Assembly (NCBI GenBank): GCA_902628605.1
Contig: CACONV010000005.1
Coordinates: 1 to 47,203, forward strand
Length of the DNA: 47,203 nucleotides
From: an uncultured Bacteroidota bacterium
Lineage (GTDB): Bacteria; Bacteroidota; Bacteroidia; Flavobacteriales; Flavobacteriaceae
Direction of reading: 5' to 3'
Shown here piece after piece: positions 23,060 to 31,845 of this stretch; the first letter of the stretch is position 1, and every line of letters starts with the position of its first letter. The notes under the pieces were generated by a model that ran no database searches, was not told the origin of the DNA, and saw only the letters and a program-made list of their open reading frames with translations. The position numbers were made by a program, and so were the translations under genes.

Positions 23060-25183
23060 ATGGCTAAGAAAGAAAAAGACAAAAAAGAAAAACCTAAAAA
23101 CGTTGAAATAAAAAAGAAAACTCCGTCAAAATCAACAAATTCATCTTCCAAAACATCTACTCAAAATAAAACTACTTCTGCTAAAAAGTCAGTTACTAGC
23201 TCAAAAAAAAGTACTATACCAAAAAAAACAAAATCAGTTGCAGATAAAAAAGAATCGACCAAAACTAAAAAATTAACTTCAAAAAAAGTAAATGATTCTG
23301 GGGAAGATAAATTAAAATCTTCCTCTAAAACTAAAACAAAACCGATACAAAAAAAAGAGTCACGATTAAAAGAAAAAGTTAAGAAAGAAGTGATAAAAAA
23401 ATCACCAAAAACCTCTGTTAAAAAATTAAAAATAGTAAAAGAAAAAATTGACAAAAACCTTGCTGATTTCGATTGGCATCACTACGAAGAAGGTTTAGAT
23501 GAAATTGACAATAAAAAAATTGAAGAATTTGAAAAACTAGTTTCAAAAAACTTTGTTGACACAACAGATGAGGACGTTATTGAAGGAGTCGTAGTACATA
23601 TGACTGACAGAGAAGCTATAATAGATATTAATGCTAAATCCGAAGGAGTCATTTCTTTGAACGAATTCAGATACAACCCTAATCTGAAAATTGGTGATAA
23701 GGTTGAGGTAATAGTTGATATGAGGGAAGATAAAACGGGTCAATTAATCCTATCACACAGAAAAGCAAGAACTATAAAAGCATGGGAAAGAGTTAATAAT
23801 GCACACGATAGTGGTGAAATTGTAAATGGTTATGTTAAATGTAGAACAAAAGGTGGAATGATTGTCGACGTTTTTGGAATAGAAGCTTTTCTGCCAGGTT
23901 CTCAAATTGATGTAAAACCAATAAGGGATTACGATCAATTTGTAGACAAAACAATGGAATTTAAAGTTGTTAAAATTAACCATGAATTTAAAAATGTCGT
24001 CGTTTCTCATAAAGCACTTATAGAAGCTGATATTGAAGAGCAAAAGAAAGAGATTATTGGCCAATTAGAAAAAGGTCAAGTTCTTGAAGGAACAGTTAAA
24101 AACATCACTTCATATGGGGTTTTCATCGATCTAGGTGGTGTTGACGGTTTAATACACATTACCGATTTGTCTTGGAGCAGGATAATTCACCCTAGTGAAA
24201 TCTTGGAACTTGATCAAAAACTTAATGTTGTTATTTTAGATTTTGATGATAATAAATCTAGAATTCAATTAGGATTAAAACAACTCAGCGACCATCCTTG
24301 GGATAAACTAGGAGACGATGTTAAGGAAGGATCAAAGGTGAAAGGAAAAGTAGTTGTAATTGCTGATTATGGAGCTTTTATTGAAATTGAAGATGGTGTT
24401 GAGGGTCTAGTTCACGTCTCGGAAATGTCTTGGTCAACTCATCTAAGGTCTGCTCAAGATTTTGTAAATGTTGGAGATGAGGTTGAAGCTCAAATTCTCA
24501 CCATGGATAGAGAATCAAGAAAAATGTCATTGGGAATTAAGCAACTAACTCAAGACCCATGGACTGACATAACTTCTAAATATCCTGTTGGATCTAAACA
24601 TAAAGGTATAGTTAGAAATTTCACAAATTTTGGGGTTTTTATTGAACTTGAAGAAGGAATTGATGGTTTGGTTTATATATCTGATTTGTCTTGGACGAAA
24701 AAAGTTAAACATCCTTCTGAAATTTTGACAGTGGGCGATACCATAGATGTAATTGTCATGGAACTAGATGTTGACGGAAGGAAGTTGAGTCTTGGACATA
24801 AGCAAACAAAAGAAAATCCATGGGATAAGTATGAAAAAGAGTTTTCTGAAGGAACCGTACATAATATTGAGTTATCAGAAATTGTAGATAAGGGAGCTAC
24901 TATAGATTTTAATGAAAATATAACTGCTTTTGTCCCTTCAAGACACATGGAAAAAGAAGATGGTAGTAGATTAGGTCTAAAGGAAAAAGTTAAATTTAAG
25001 ATTATTGAGTTTAATAAAGATTTCAAAAGGGTAGTTGCATCTCATACTCTAACATTTAGTAAAGACGATAGAAAAAGTAAAGCCAAAATTAAAAATCAGA
25101 CCAACTCTGATTCAAGTGAAAAAGCAACACTTGGAGATTTAGGTGCTCTAGCAGATCTTAAAGAAAAAATGAAAAAAAAGTAA
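23060..25183 (+). CDS. rpsA: Ribosomal protein bS1 with a long lysine-rich N-terminal tail
   Basis: bS1 binds mRNA on the 30S subunit; Bacteroidota lack usable Shine-Dalgarno pairing, so S1 may matter more here. From about residue 136 (FDWHHYEEGLDE) the protein follows the flavobacterial bS1 pattern with six S1/OB repeats, for example VVEGVVVHMTDREAIID-like repeat 1, GYVKCRTKGGMIVDV, GTVKNITSYGVFIDLGG, GKVVVIADYGAFIEIE, GIVRNFTNFGVFIELEEG and the last near 605-670. Residues 1-133 are a low-complexity Lys/Ser/Thr tail, about one third lysine. Total length 707 aa is roughly 100 more than usual. pyrR follows after 52 bp. Confidence 0.95.
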   Translation: MAKKEKDKKEKPKNVEIKKKTPSKSTNSSSKTSTQNKTTSAKKSVTSSKKSTIPKKTKSVADKKESTKTKKLTSKKVNDSGEDKLKSSSKTKTKPIQKKESRLKEKVKKEVIKKSPKTSVKKLKIVKEKIDKNLADFDWHHYEEGLDEIDNKKIEEFEKLVSKNFVDTTDEDVIEGVVVHMTDREAIIDINAKSEGVISLNEFRYNPNLKIGDKVEVIVDMREDKTGQLILSHRKARTIKAWERVNNAHDSGEIVNGYVKCRTKGGMIVDVFGIEAFLPGSQIDVKPIRDYDQFVDKTMEFKVVKINHEFKNVVVSHKALIEADIEEQKKEIIGQLEKGQVLEGTVKNITSYGVFIDLGGVDGLIHITDLSWSRIIHPSEILELDQKLNVVILDFDDNKSRIQLGLKQLSDHPWDKLGDDVKEGSKVKGKVVVIADYGAFIEIEDGVEGLVHVSEMSWSTHLRSAQDFVNVGDEVEAQILTMDRESRKMSLGIKQLTQDPWTDITSKYPVGSKHKGIVRNFTNFGVFIELEEGIDGLVYISDLSWTKKVKHPSEILTVGDTIDVIVMELDVDGRKLSLGHKQTKENPWDKYEKEFSEGTVHNIELSEIVDKGATIDFNENITAFVPSRHMEKEDGSRLGLKEKVKFKIIEFNKDFKRVVASHTLTFSKDDRKSKAKIKNQTNSDSSEKATLGDLGALADLKEKMKKK

Positions 25184-25235
25184 TTATTTAAGTAATTTTA
25201 CTATGATATATCGAAATTATATTTAATATATATTC

Positions 25236-25796
25236 GTGAAACAAAAAAAACTTCTTGATAAATTTACTTTAGATGTATTATTAAATAGATTAAGCTGCGA
25301 ATTAATTGAAAACCACTTTGATTTCCAAAATTCAATATTAATTGGGTTACAGCCAAGAGGAATCTTTGTTCTAAGTAAGTTGGTTAAGAAATTAAAGGAC
25401 AAATATTTAATCCCTAATTTGAAATATGGAAAACTAGACACTACTTTTTTCCGTGATGATTTTAGAAGTAAAAAGGAACAACCTAAAGCCAGTTTTTCTA
25501 ATATAAATTTTGATATTGAAAACAAACGTGTAGTTTTAATTGATGATGTTTTGTATACTGGAAGGAGTATAAGAGCAGCTTTAATTGCTATTGAGTCATA
25601 TGGAAGACCTATAAATATTGAATTATTAACATTAATTAATAGAAGGTTTTCTAGACATCTTCCAATTCAACCTGATTATGTTGGTCTTAATGTAGATACT
25701 CTGCAAAATGACAGAGTTAATGTCAATTTGCAAGGATCAAATATTGAAGACGCCGTTTACATATTAAAGGATAATGAAGAAACAAATTTCAGTTAA
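25236..25796 (+). CDS. pyrR: PyrR, pyrimidine regulatory protein / uracil phosphoribosyltransferase
   Basis: A 186-residue type I phosphoribosyltransferase-fold protein with the PRPP loop VLIDDVLYTGRS (100-111), IGLQPRGIFVL (36-46) and the PyrR-typical LDTTFFRDDF and RRFSRHLPIQPDYVG. In Bacillus, PyrR attenuates pyr mRNA in a UMP-dependent way and has minor uracil phosphoribosyltransferase activity. Here the gene starts with GTG and overlaps pyrB by 23 nt, so the two are coupled. I found no PyrR-type attenuator before pyrR or pyrB in the 52-bp gap, so the regulatory role in this organism is open. Confidence 0.93.
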   Translation: MKQKKLLDKFTLDVLLNRLSCELIENHFDFQNSILIGLQPRGIFVLSKLVKKLKDKYLIPNLKYGKLDTTFFRDDFRSKKEQPKASFSNINFDIENKRVVLIDDVLYTGRSIRAALIAIESYGRPINIELLTLINRRFSRHLPIQPDYVGLNVDTLQNDRVNVNLQGSNIEDAVYILKDNEETNFS

Positions 25797-26721
25797 TAAC
25801 CTTTTAGGCATAAAGTATCTTTCCAGAGATGATATCAATTTAATTTTTGAAACTGCTGATAGTTTTAAAGAAATTTTAAAACGAAAAATAAAAAAAGTTC
25901 CAACTCTTAAAGGTATTACCGTTGCTAACCTATTTTTTGAAAATTCAACTAGGACAAAATTATCTTTTGAATTAGCAGAAAAAAGATTAAGTGCTGACAT
26001 AATAAACTTTACAAAAACAGGATCTTCAATTTCAAAAGGAGAGACACTTATAGATACTGTCAATAATATCCTAGCCATGAAAGTAGATATGATAATTATA
26101 AGACATCCTAGTCCAGGTGCTGCTGAATTTTTGACTAGAAATACAAATTCATGTATAATTAACGCCGGAGATGGGACTCATGAACATCCTACCCAAGGTT
26201 TACTAGACACATATTCAATAAATAAAAAACTTGGATCGGTAAACAACAAGAGAGTTCTTATTTTAGGTGATATTTTACATTCAAGAGTTGCGTTATCAAA
26301 TATTTTTGCTCTAAAACTTTTAGGTGCCAAAATAAAAGTTTGTGGTCCAAAAAGTTTGATTCCTAAATTCATTCAAAATCTTGATGTTAAATATGAATCA
26401 AACCTTGAGAAAGGGCTTGTTTGGTGCGATGCAGTAAACATTTTGAGAGTACAAAATGAAAGAATGAATGAAACGTATTTTCCTTCTTTACGAGAATATC
26501 ATAATTTATATGGAATCAAATTATCATCTATAAAAAATTTGAGAAAAGAAATTTTAATACTTCACCCTGGGCCCATTAATAGAGGGGTTGAAATCACATC
26601 CGAGGTGTTGGATAACAAAAAAACAATTGTTCTTGATCAAGTTGAAAACGGAGTTGCAATAAGAATGGCTGTCTTGTATCTTTTAGCTTCAAAGCCTAAT
26701 GGAATCATTAATTATAATTAA
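25774..26721 (+). CDS. pyrB: Aspartate carbamoyltransferase catalytic subunit
   Basis: PyrB condenses carbamoyl phosphate with aspartate, the committed step of pyrimidine synthesis. The carbamoyl-phosphate motif is STRTK (58-62, in FFENSTRTKLSFE), followed by KGETLIDT, HPTQGLLD, GDILHSRVALSN and the C-terminal HPGPINRGVEI. Length 315 aa is normal for the catalytic chain; no pyrI regulatory chain is nearby, as expected outside enterobacteria. The first 23 nt overlap pyrR. Confidence 0.96.
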   Translation: MKKQISVNNLLGIKYLSRDDINLIFETADSFKEILKRKIKKVPTLKGITVANLFFENSTRTKLSFELAEKRLSADIINFTKTGSSISKGETLIDTVNNILAMKVDMIIIRHPSPGAAEFLTRNTNSCIINAGDGTHEHPTQGLLDTYSINKKLGSVNNKRVLILGDILHSRVALSNIFALKLLGAKIKVCGPKSLIPKFIQNLDVKYESNLEKGLVWCDAVNILRVQNERMNETYFPSLREYHNLYGIKLSSIKNLRKEILILHPGPINRGVEITSEVLDNKKTIVLDQVENGVAIRMAVLYLLASKPNGIINYN

Positions 26722-26763
26722 TTCAAATCTTAACACTTTTTATTTTAAAAAATAAATATAAAA

Positions 26764-27669
26764 ATGAAATTAACTATTCTTGGTTCAAGCGCTTCTACTC
26801 CTAAAGTAAATAAGTATACAACATCTCAATTTTTAAAAATTAGAAATCACCACATTTTAATTGATTGTGGAGAAGGTATACAAATGCAGCTAAGGAAACT
26901 GAAAATAAATTTTTCTAAAATCAGTCACATTTTTATTTCTCATTTACATGGAGATCATTATTTTGGATTAATTGGGCTTATTTCAACATTTCGTCTTTTA
27001 GGAAGAGATTCTGATTTGAATATTTATGGACCTGAAGGTTTGCGAGAATTAATTAATATGCAATTAAAACTATCATGTTCATGGTTGAACTATAAAGTTA
27101 CCTTTCATACCCTGAAGAGTAAAAGTCAAAAAATAATTTTTAACAATCAAGATTTTACAGTCAAAACAATCCCTCTAAATCATAGGATATATACCAATGG
27201 ATTTTTATTTGAAGAAAAATTTTATGAAAGGAATGTAAATAAATCTAAAATTAAAGAATACAAGCTAAAAGTAGACGATATAAAAAAAATTAAAAATGGT
27301 GGTGATTTCTTTCTTAAGGATGGAAAAAAAATAGAAAATTCTTTCTTTCTGAGAGCTCCAAAGAAGTCTAAACGATATGCATTTTGTAGTGATACAGCTT
27401 ATCATTTGGATATAATTGAATTAATTTCGTCAGTTGATTGTCTTTATCACGAATCAACATTTCTTGACTCACATTCTGACCTAGCAAAAAAAACAAAACA
27501 CAGTACAGCCTCTGATGCAGCAAAAATAGCTAGCGCCGCTAATGTTGGGAAATTAATATTAGGACATTTTTCAAACAGATATAAAAATCAAGAGAAATTC
27601 CTTCTTGAAGCTAAAATTCATTTTAAAAATGTCGAATTAGCAATTGAAGGAACTGAATTTGATATTTAA
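26764..27669 (+). CDS. rnz: Ribonuclease Z
   Basis: RNase Z cuts tRNA precursors at the 3' end of the discriminator base. The 301-residue MBL-fold protein shows GSSASTP near the N-terminus, IDCGEGIQMQL, the zinc motif HLHGDH (60-65), the PLNHRIYTNGF region, an internal lysine-rich exosite (about 165-205), CSDTAY, and the C-terminal HSTASDAAKIA with ILGHFSNRY. These match bacterial RNase Z rather than the smaller MBL hydrolases. A 42-bp gap separates it from pyrB without a clear promoter. Confidence 0.94.
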   Translation: MKLTILGSSASTPKVNKYTTSQFLKIRNHHILIDCGEGIQMQLRKLKINFSKISHIFISHLHGDHYFGLIGLISTFRLLGRDSDLNIYGPEGLRELINMQLKLSCSWLNYKVTFHTLKSKSQKIIFNNQDFTVKTIPLNHRIYTNGFLFEEKFYERNVNKSKIKEYKLKVDDIKKIKNGGDFFLKDGKKIENSFFLRAPKKSKRYAFCSDTAYHLDIIELISSVDCLYHESTFLDSHSDLAKKTKHSTASDAAKIASAANVGKLILGHFSNRYKNQEKFLLEAKIHFKNVELAIEGTEFDI

Positions 27670-27714
27670 TATTTGTAGATTATTATATGTTTATTAGTAA
27701 TTTTAAATATAACT

Positions 27715-28365
27715 ATGAGTCATAAGGGAGATTTAAGTAATTTTAGAAAATCATACGAAAAGGGATTAATTTCAGACGATTTTAAAAATTTCAATCCATT
27801 TTTTATTTTTGAGAATTGGTTTGAGGAAGCAAAACAAGATAAAAGCATTTTGGAACCAAATGCTATGACATTGTCTACAGTGAGTTTAGATTTCTCTCCG
27901 AAGTCTAGAATTGTTTTACTTAAAAAATTCAGCTCAATTGGTTTTACTTTTTTCACCAACTATGATAGTAACAAGGGTAAGTCAATTTCAAACAACAACA
28001 ATGTGTGTCTTAATTTTTATTGGCCATCCTTGGAAAAACAAATTATTATAAAAGGGAATGCAACTAAAATATCTGAAAATGAATCTGAAGATTATTTTAA
28101 ATCTAGACCTTTTGGAAGTAAAATTGGAGCAATCGCCTCAAACCAAAGTGAAGTTATTGAAAGTAGAGAGTTTCTCGAGAAAAAGTTTAGAGAAGCAAAT
28201 AATTTATATACTAAAATCACCCCTCAAAGGCCTGAAAAATGGGGTGGATACTTAGTAAAACCCTTATTATTTGAATTTTGGCAAGGAAGAAAAAACAGAT
28301 TACATGATCGTTTAGAATTTACTTATGAAGGAAATATTTGGAATGCTAACAGGTTGTCCCCTTAA
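27715..28365 (+). CDS. pdxH: Pyridoxamine 5'-phosphate oxidase
   Basis: PdxH uses FMN and oxygen to make pyridoxal 5'-phosphate. The 216-residue protein has PNAMTLSTVSLDFSPKSRIVLLK, the FFTNYDSNKG FMN-binding stretch, ASNQSEVIESREFLE, and the C-terminal PLLFEFWQGRKNRLHDR with the substrate-binding RLHDR arginines. Length is normal. A TTTG at 27672-27675 and a one-mismatch -7 box (TAATTTTA, about 12 nt before the ATG) could form a weak promoter. Confidence 0.95.
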   Translation: MSHKGDLSNFRKSYEKGLISDDFKNFNPFFIFENWFEEAKQDKSILEPNAMTLSTVSLDFSPKSRIVLLKKFSSIGFTFFTNYDSNKGKSISNNNNVCLNFYWPSLEKQIIIKGNATKISENESEDYFKSRPFGSKIGAIASNQSEVIESREFLEKKFREANNLYTKITPQRPEKWGGYLVKPLLFEFWQGRKNRLHDRLEFTYEGNIWNANRLSP

Positions 28366-28367
28366 CT

Positions 28368-28844
28368 ATGAAAAAATTACTCCTTTTACGTCATGCTAAA
28401 TCTTCATGGCAATATCATGTTGAAGATTACGATAGACCTTTATCTGAAAAAGGCATAAAAGACATTAATAAGGTATCATTGAAAAACATTAATTTTTTTA
28501 AGAGTTTTCAAATTGTTTTGACAAGCCCAGCTATTAGAGCCCTTCATACCTCAACTATTTTTAGTCGAAATGTATTTGTTAAATACGAAAAATTAAGAGT
28601 AGTTGATGAATTATATTCGTTTAATTATAAAAATATAATCGATTATGTTTACAAGCTAGATAATGCACTCTCGAATATCGTTTTAGTTGGACATAATCCT
28701 GCATTTTCAAATGCAGCTGAATATTTTTCTGAAAAATGTCCACCTGAATTAAAGACATCAGATTGGATAATGATAGAATTTAAACAAAATAACTGGTCAA
28801 AGGTTAGTAATGGAATTTATACCTATGAATCAAAAAAAAACTGA
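28368..28844 (+). CDS. sixA: SixA-type histidine phosphatase
   Basis: A 158-residue phosphoglycerate-mutase-like phosphatase with the phospho-accepting motif RHAKSSW (8-14), DYDRPLSEKG, SPAIRALHTS, and LVGHNPAFS carrying the second catalytic His. This size and the RHAKSSW motif are typical of SixA, which removes phosphate from phosphohistidine proteins in E. coli. The flavobacterial substrate is unknown. It starts 2 bp after pdxH, and ppk1 begins inside its 3' end, which may mean a function linked to polyphosphate or phosphotransfer; that is inference. Confidence 0.85.
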   Translation: MKKLLLLRHAKSSWQYHVEDYDRPLSEKGIKDINKVSLKNINFFKSFQIVLTSPAIRALHTSTIFSRNVFVKYEKLRVVDELYSFNYKNIIDYVYKLDNALSNIVLVGHNPAFSNAAEYFSEKCPPELKTSDWIMIEFKQNNWSKVSNGIYTYESKKN

Positions 28845-30912
28845 AAATAAAAAATTTAATTTCGTCAATAGAGAGCTGAGTTGGCTAAATTTTAACGAAA
28901 GAGTTTTGGAAGAAGCATCTGATAAAACAGTCCCATTGATTGAAAGACTTCGATTTTTAGGCATTTTTTCTAATAACTTAGACGAATTTTTTCAAGTAAG
29001 ATTTGCATCTGTGAAGAGAATAGCTCAGTCAGGCAAGTCTGGTAAAAAAGTTTTAGGAGGGATTGAGGCTAAAAAGTTACTAAAATCGATAACAAACAAA
29101 GTAATAGAACTTCAGCAAAAAAGTAATACAATTTTAAACGATATTGAAAGAGAATTACAGAAAGAAAATGTTGTATTTATTAATGAGGAGCAAGTTAAAA
29201 ATTGTCAAATTCAATATCTAACAGATTACTTTTTAGAAAAAGTTAATCCATCACTAGTTACTGTTATTTTGAAAGAGGAATATCAAGATTTTACAGATAA
29301 TAAAACTTTTTTTGCAATTAAAATGGAATTGAATTCAAATTCAAATAATAGTTTATCTGAAAATAAAATTTATGCCTTTATTGAACTACCAAAAAAATTA
29401 GATCGTTTCATTGTTTTACCAGTTGAAAAAAATGGCATGCAGTTTATAATGATGCTTGACGATCTAATAAGATTTCACTTCCATTTGATTTTTAGCATGT
29501 TTGATTACAAGAAAATTGATGCACATATGTTCAAAATAACAAGAGATGGAGAATTAGATATTGAAGAAAATTTTGGTAAAAGTTACGCTGAAAAAATAAT
29601 GAATAGTGTAAGAGATAGAATTTTTGCAGATCCAGTCAGACTCGTTCATGATAAAAATATTGACCCAGTTACTCTGGAAAAAGTCATGGGTAAGCTTGGA
29701 GTAAAATCAAAAAAAAGCCTAATTCCCGGAGGTCGCTACCACAGACGTGCTGATTATATGAAATTCCCAAGTTTAAATAGAAGTGATTTGATGTATCAAA
29801 AAACTATTCCTTTGTCTGTTAAAAATTTAGGATTAGAACAAAATATAATTCAAGCTGTTTCTAAAAAAGATTATTTGATTTATACCCCTTACCACAGTTT
29901 TTCTTATTTAATAAAGTTTTTGAGGGAATCTGCACTTGACCCAAATGTTAAAACAATCAAAATAACTCTTTATAGACTGGCTAGATATTCTCAAGTCGTA
30001 AGTTCCCTCATTAATGCTGTAAAAAATGGTAAAAAAGTGGTTGTTTATGTGGAGTTACAAGCAAGATTCGACGAAGAAAATAATATAAATATCGCAGATA
30101 AACTTGAAAAATCAGGAGTTCAAATAATCATGGGTGTAAGAGGATTGAAAGTTCATTCAAAGATTTGTTTAGTCTTACGGTATGAAAAAGATAAAATTAA
30201 AAAGTATGGTTTTGTAAGCACAGGTAATTTCAATGAGTATACTGCAAAAATATACACTGATTACACATTATTTACTTCAAATCAAAAACTATTAAAGGAC
30301 GTATCTAAGGTTTTCGACTTTTTAGAAGTTAATTATGAATTTAAGAGGTATAAGCATTTAATTGTTTCTCCTCACTACACATATCAAAAATTGATTGAAT
30401 TGATTGATAACGAAATCCGAAACAAACTTATTGGTATAAAGTCAAAAATTAGGCTGAAACTTAATAGTATCACAAATTATAAAATAATATCAAAATTATA
30501 TGAAGCCAGTAATGCAGGTGTTAAAATTGAAATGATTGTGAGAGGTGTATGTTGCCTAATTCCTGGGGTAAAGAATATGAGCGAAAATATTAAAGTCATC
30601 AGTGTAGTAGATAAATATTTAGAACATCCTAGAATTTATATTTTTGAAAATGCAGGTAAAACCAAAGTATATATATCGTCTGCTGATTGGATGACTAGAA
30701 ATTTTGAAAACAGGATAGAGGTTACTTGCCCTATATACGATATTGACCTTCAAAATCAAATTATAGATACCTTTAATATAAGCTGGAAAGACAACGTGAA
30801 AAGCAGACTAATAAATGAATTGAAATTAAGGAATATTAGAAAACAAAATATTATAAAGACTAGATCTCAATTTGAGACTTATAAATATTTTAAAAATCTA
30901 TCTTCCAAATGA
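28825..30912 (+). CDS. ppk1: Polyphosphate kinase 1
   Basis: Ppk1 makes polyphosphate from ATP at the membrane. The start is FVNRELSWLNFNERVLEEA, followed by RLRFLGIFSNNLDEFF. The two catalytic histidines are His444 (KVHSKICLV) and His601 (EHPRIYIF), 157 residues apart as in E. coli (435 and 592). RYHRRADYMKFPS and TGNFNEYTAKIYTD are also conserved. I use the ATG at 28825 (MNQKKTENKK, 695 aa); an in-frame ATG at 28810 is also possible. Either way it overlaps the sixA 3' end. ppx overlaps its stop by 4 nt. Confidence 0.95.
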   Translation: MNQKKTENKKFNFVNRELSWLNFNERVLEEASDKTVPLIERLRFLGIFSNNLDEFFQVRFASVKRIAQSGKSGKKVLGGIEAKKLLKSITNKVIELQQKSNTILNDIERELQKENVVFINEEQVKNCQIQYLTDYFLEKVNPSLVTVILKEEYQDFTDNKTFFAIKMELNSNSNNSLSENKIYAFIELPKKLDRFIVLPVEKNGMQFIMMLDDLIRFHFHLIFSMFDYKKIDAHMFKITRDGELDIEENFGKSYAEKIMNSVRDRIFADPVRLVHDKNIDPVTLEKVMGKLGVKSKKSLIPGGRYHRRADYMKFPSLNRSDLMYQKTIPLSVKNLGLEQNIIQAVSKKDYLIYTPYHSFSYLIKFLRESALDPNVKTIKITLYRLARYSQVVSSLINAVKNGKKVVVYVELQARFDEENNINIADKLEKSGVQIIMGVRGLKVHSKICLVLRYEKDKIKKYGFVSTGNFNEYTAKIYTDYTLFTSNQKLLKDVSKVFDFLEVNYEFKRYKHLIVSPHYTYQKLIELIDNEIRNKLIGIKSKIRLKLNSITNYKIISKLYEASNAGVKIEMIVRGVCCLIPGVKNMSENIKVISVVDKYLEHPRIYIFENAGKTKVYISSADWMTRNFENRIEVTCPIYDIDLQNQIIDTFNISWKDNVKSRLINELKLRNIRKQNIIKTRSQFETYKYFKNLSSK

Positions 30913-31805
30913 AAATAGAAAAATTTGCTGCAATTGATATAGGTTCAAATGCAATAAGACTTCTTATTTCAAACGTCATAATTAAAAAGGGATCCCCGAT
31001 AAAATTTATTAAAAGTTCAATTGTGAGAGTCCCTATAAGACTTGGTCAAGAGTCATTTACGATTGGTGAGATTTCATCAAAAAATATCAAAAAAATAATT
31101 CAAACAATAAGGGCTTTTAAACATATTATTAAAGTAAATGAAGTTAAGAGCTGGCTTGCTTTCGCAACTTCTGCATTAAGAGAAGCAAACAATTCAAAGG
31201 AGATAATTCAGGAAGTAAAAAAGAAAACAAAGTTAAAAATCGAAATTATTGATGGTAGAAAAGAGGCTAAAATAATTTCATTAAATAATATTTTTGAATT
31301 TTTAAATAAAAATAGAACATTTATATATGTTGACGTTGGCGGAGGGAGTACAGAATTTTCAATTATATTAAATGGAAAAAGAAAAAAATCTAAATCCTTC
31401 AAGATTGGAACAATAAGAATGATTAATAAAATAACTAGTGAAGACGTTTGGGATCAAATTCGTATTTGGATTAAGTCTAATATACGTCAACAAAGCAAAA
31501 TTGCTCTAATTGGCTCTGGTGGTAATATAAATAAAATATTCAAAATTGCTGGAGTTTTAGATTCTAGACCACTAACTCTAATAAAGCTAAACTCTATATA
31601 TAATACTTTGGTAAAAATGAGCTATGAAGAAAGAATAATTAATTTTGATTTAAACCCAGATAGATCCGATGTAATTATCCCGGCGGCTGAAATATTTTTA
31701 AAAACACTTGAATGGTCCGGTTCTTCTGAAATTTATGTACCAAAAGTGGGACTAGCAGATGGGATGGTAAGGCTATTATACAAGAAAGACGGTAACAATG
31801 GATAA
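30909..31805 (+). CDS. ppx: Ppx/GppA-type exopolyphosphatase
   Basis: A 298-residue sugar-kinase/actin-fold phosphatase with FAAIDIGSNAIRLL (6-19) and DVGGGSTEFS (about 139-148), plus the mid motif ATSALREANN and ALIGSGGNINKI. It is of the short Ppx/GppA class (the E. coli enzymes exceed 490 aa because of an extra C-terminal HD-like domain, absent here). It hydrolyses polyphosphate or pppGpp. The 4-nt ATGA overlap with ppk1 suggests polyphosphate as the main substrate and that synthesis and breakdown are co-expressed. Confidence 0.92.
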   Translation: MKIEKFAAIDIGSNAIRLLISNVIIKKGSPIKFIKSSIVRVPIRLGQESFTIGEISSKNIKKIIQTIRAFKHIIKVNEVKSWLAFATSALREANNSKEIIQEVKKKTKLKIEIIDGRKEAKIISLNNIFEFLNKNRTFIYVDVGGGSTEFSIILNGKRKKSKSFKIGTIRMINKITSEDVWDQIRIWIKSNIRQQSKIALIGSGGNINKIFKIAGVLDSRPLTLIKLNSIYNTLVKMSYEERIINFDLNPDRSDVIIPAAEIFLKTLEWSGSSEIYVPKVGLADGMVRLLYKKDGNNG

Positions 31806-31810
31806 ATCTT

Positions 31811-31832
31811 TTATTTCCCAAAATAATTTTTT
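31811..31832 (+). terminator. Possible AT-only terminator between ppx and dnaX
   Basis: TTATTT (31811-31816), loop CCCA, AAATAA (31821-31826), then six T (31827-31832). The stem has no G-C pair, so it is weak, but it sits between the convergent stops of ppx and dnaX and is the only hairpin-plus-T-run I could see in this 40-bp gap. Confidence 0.35.
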
Positions 31833-31845
31833 GATTTTAAAGGTT

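Noticed and set aside
23161..23454. Minus-strand open frame opposite the bS1 tail
   Set aside because: A Phe/Leu/Val-rich frame is expected opposite a Lys/Ser-rich repeat-like coding region; no start context or homologue is known to me.
25229..25236. TATATTCG before pyrR as a -7 promoter box
   Set aside because: It has one mismatch at a conserved base and overlaps the GTG start itself, so it cannot serve as the pyrR promoter in the usual geometry.
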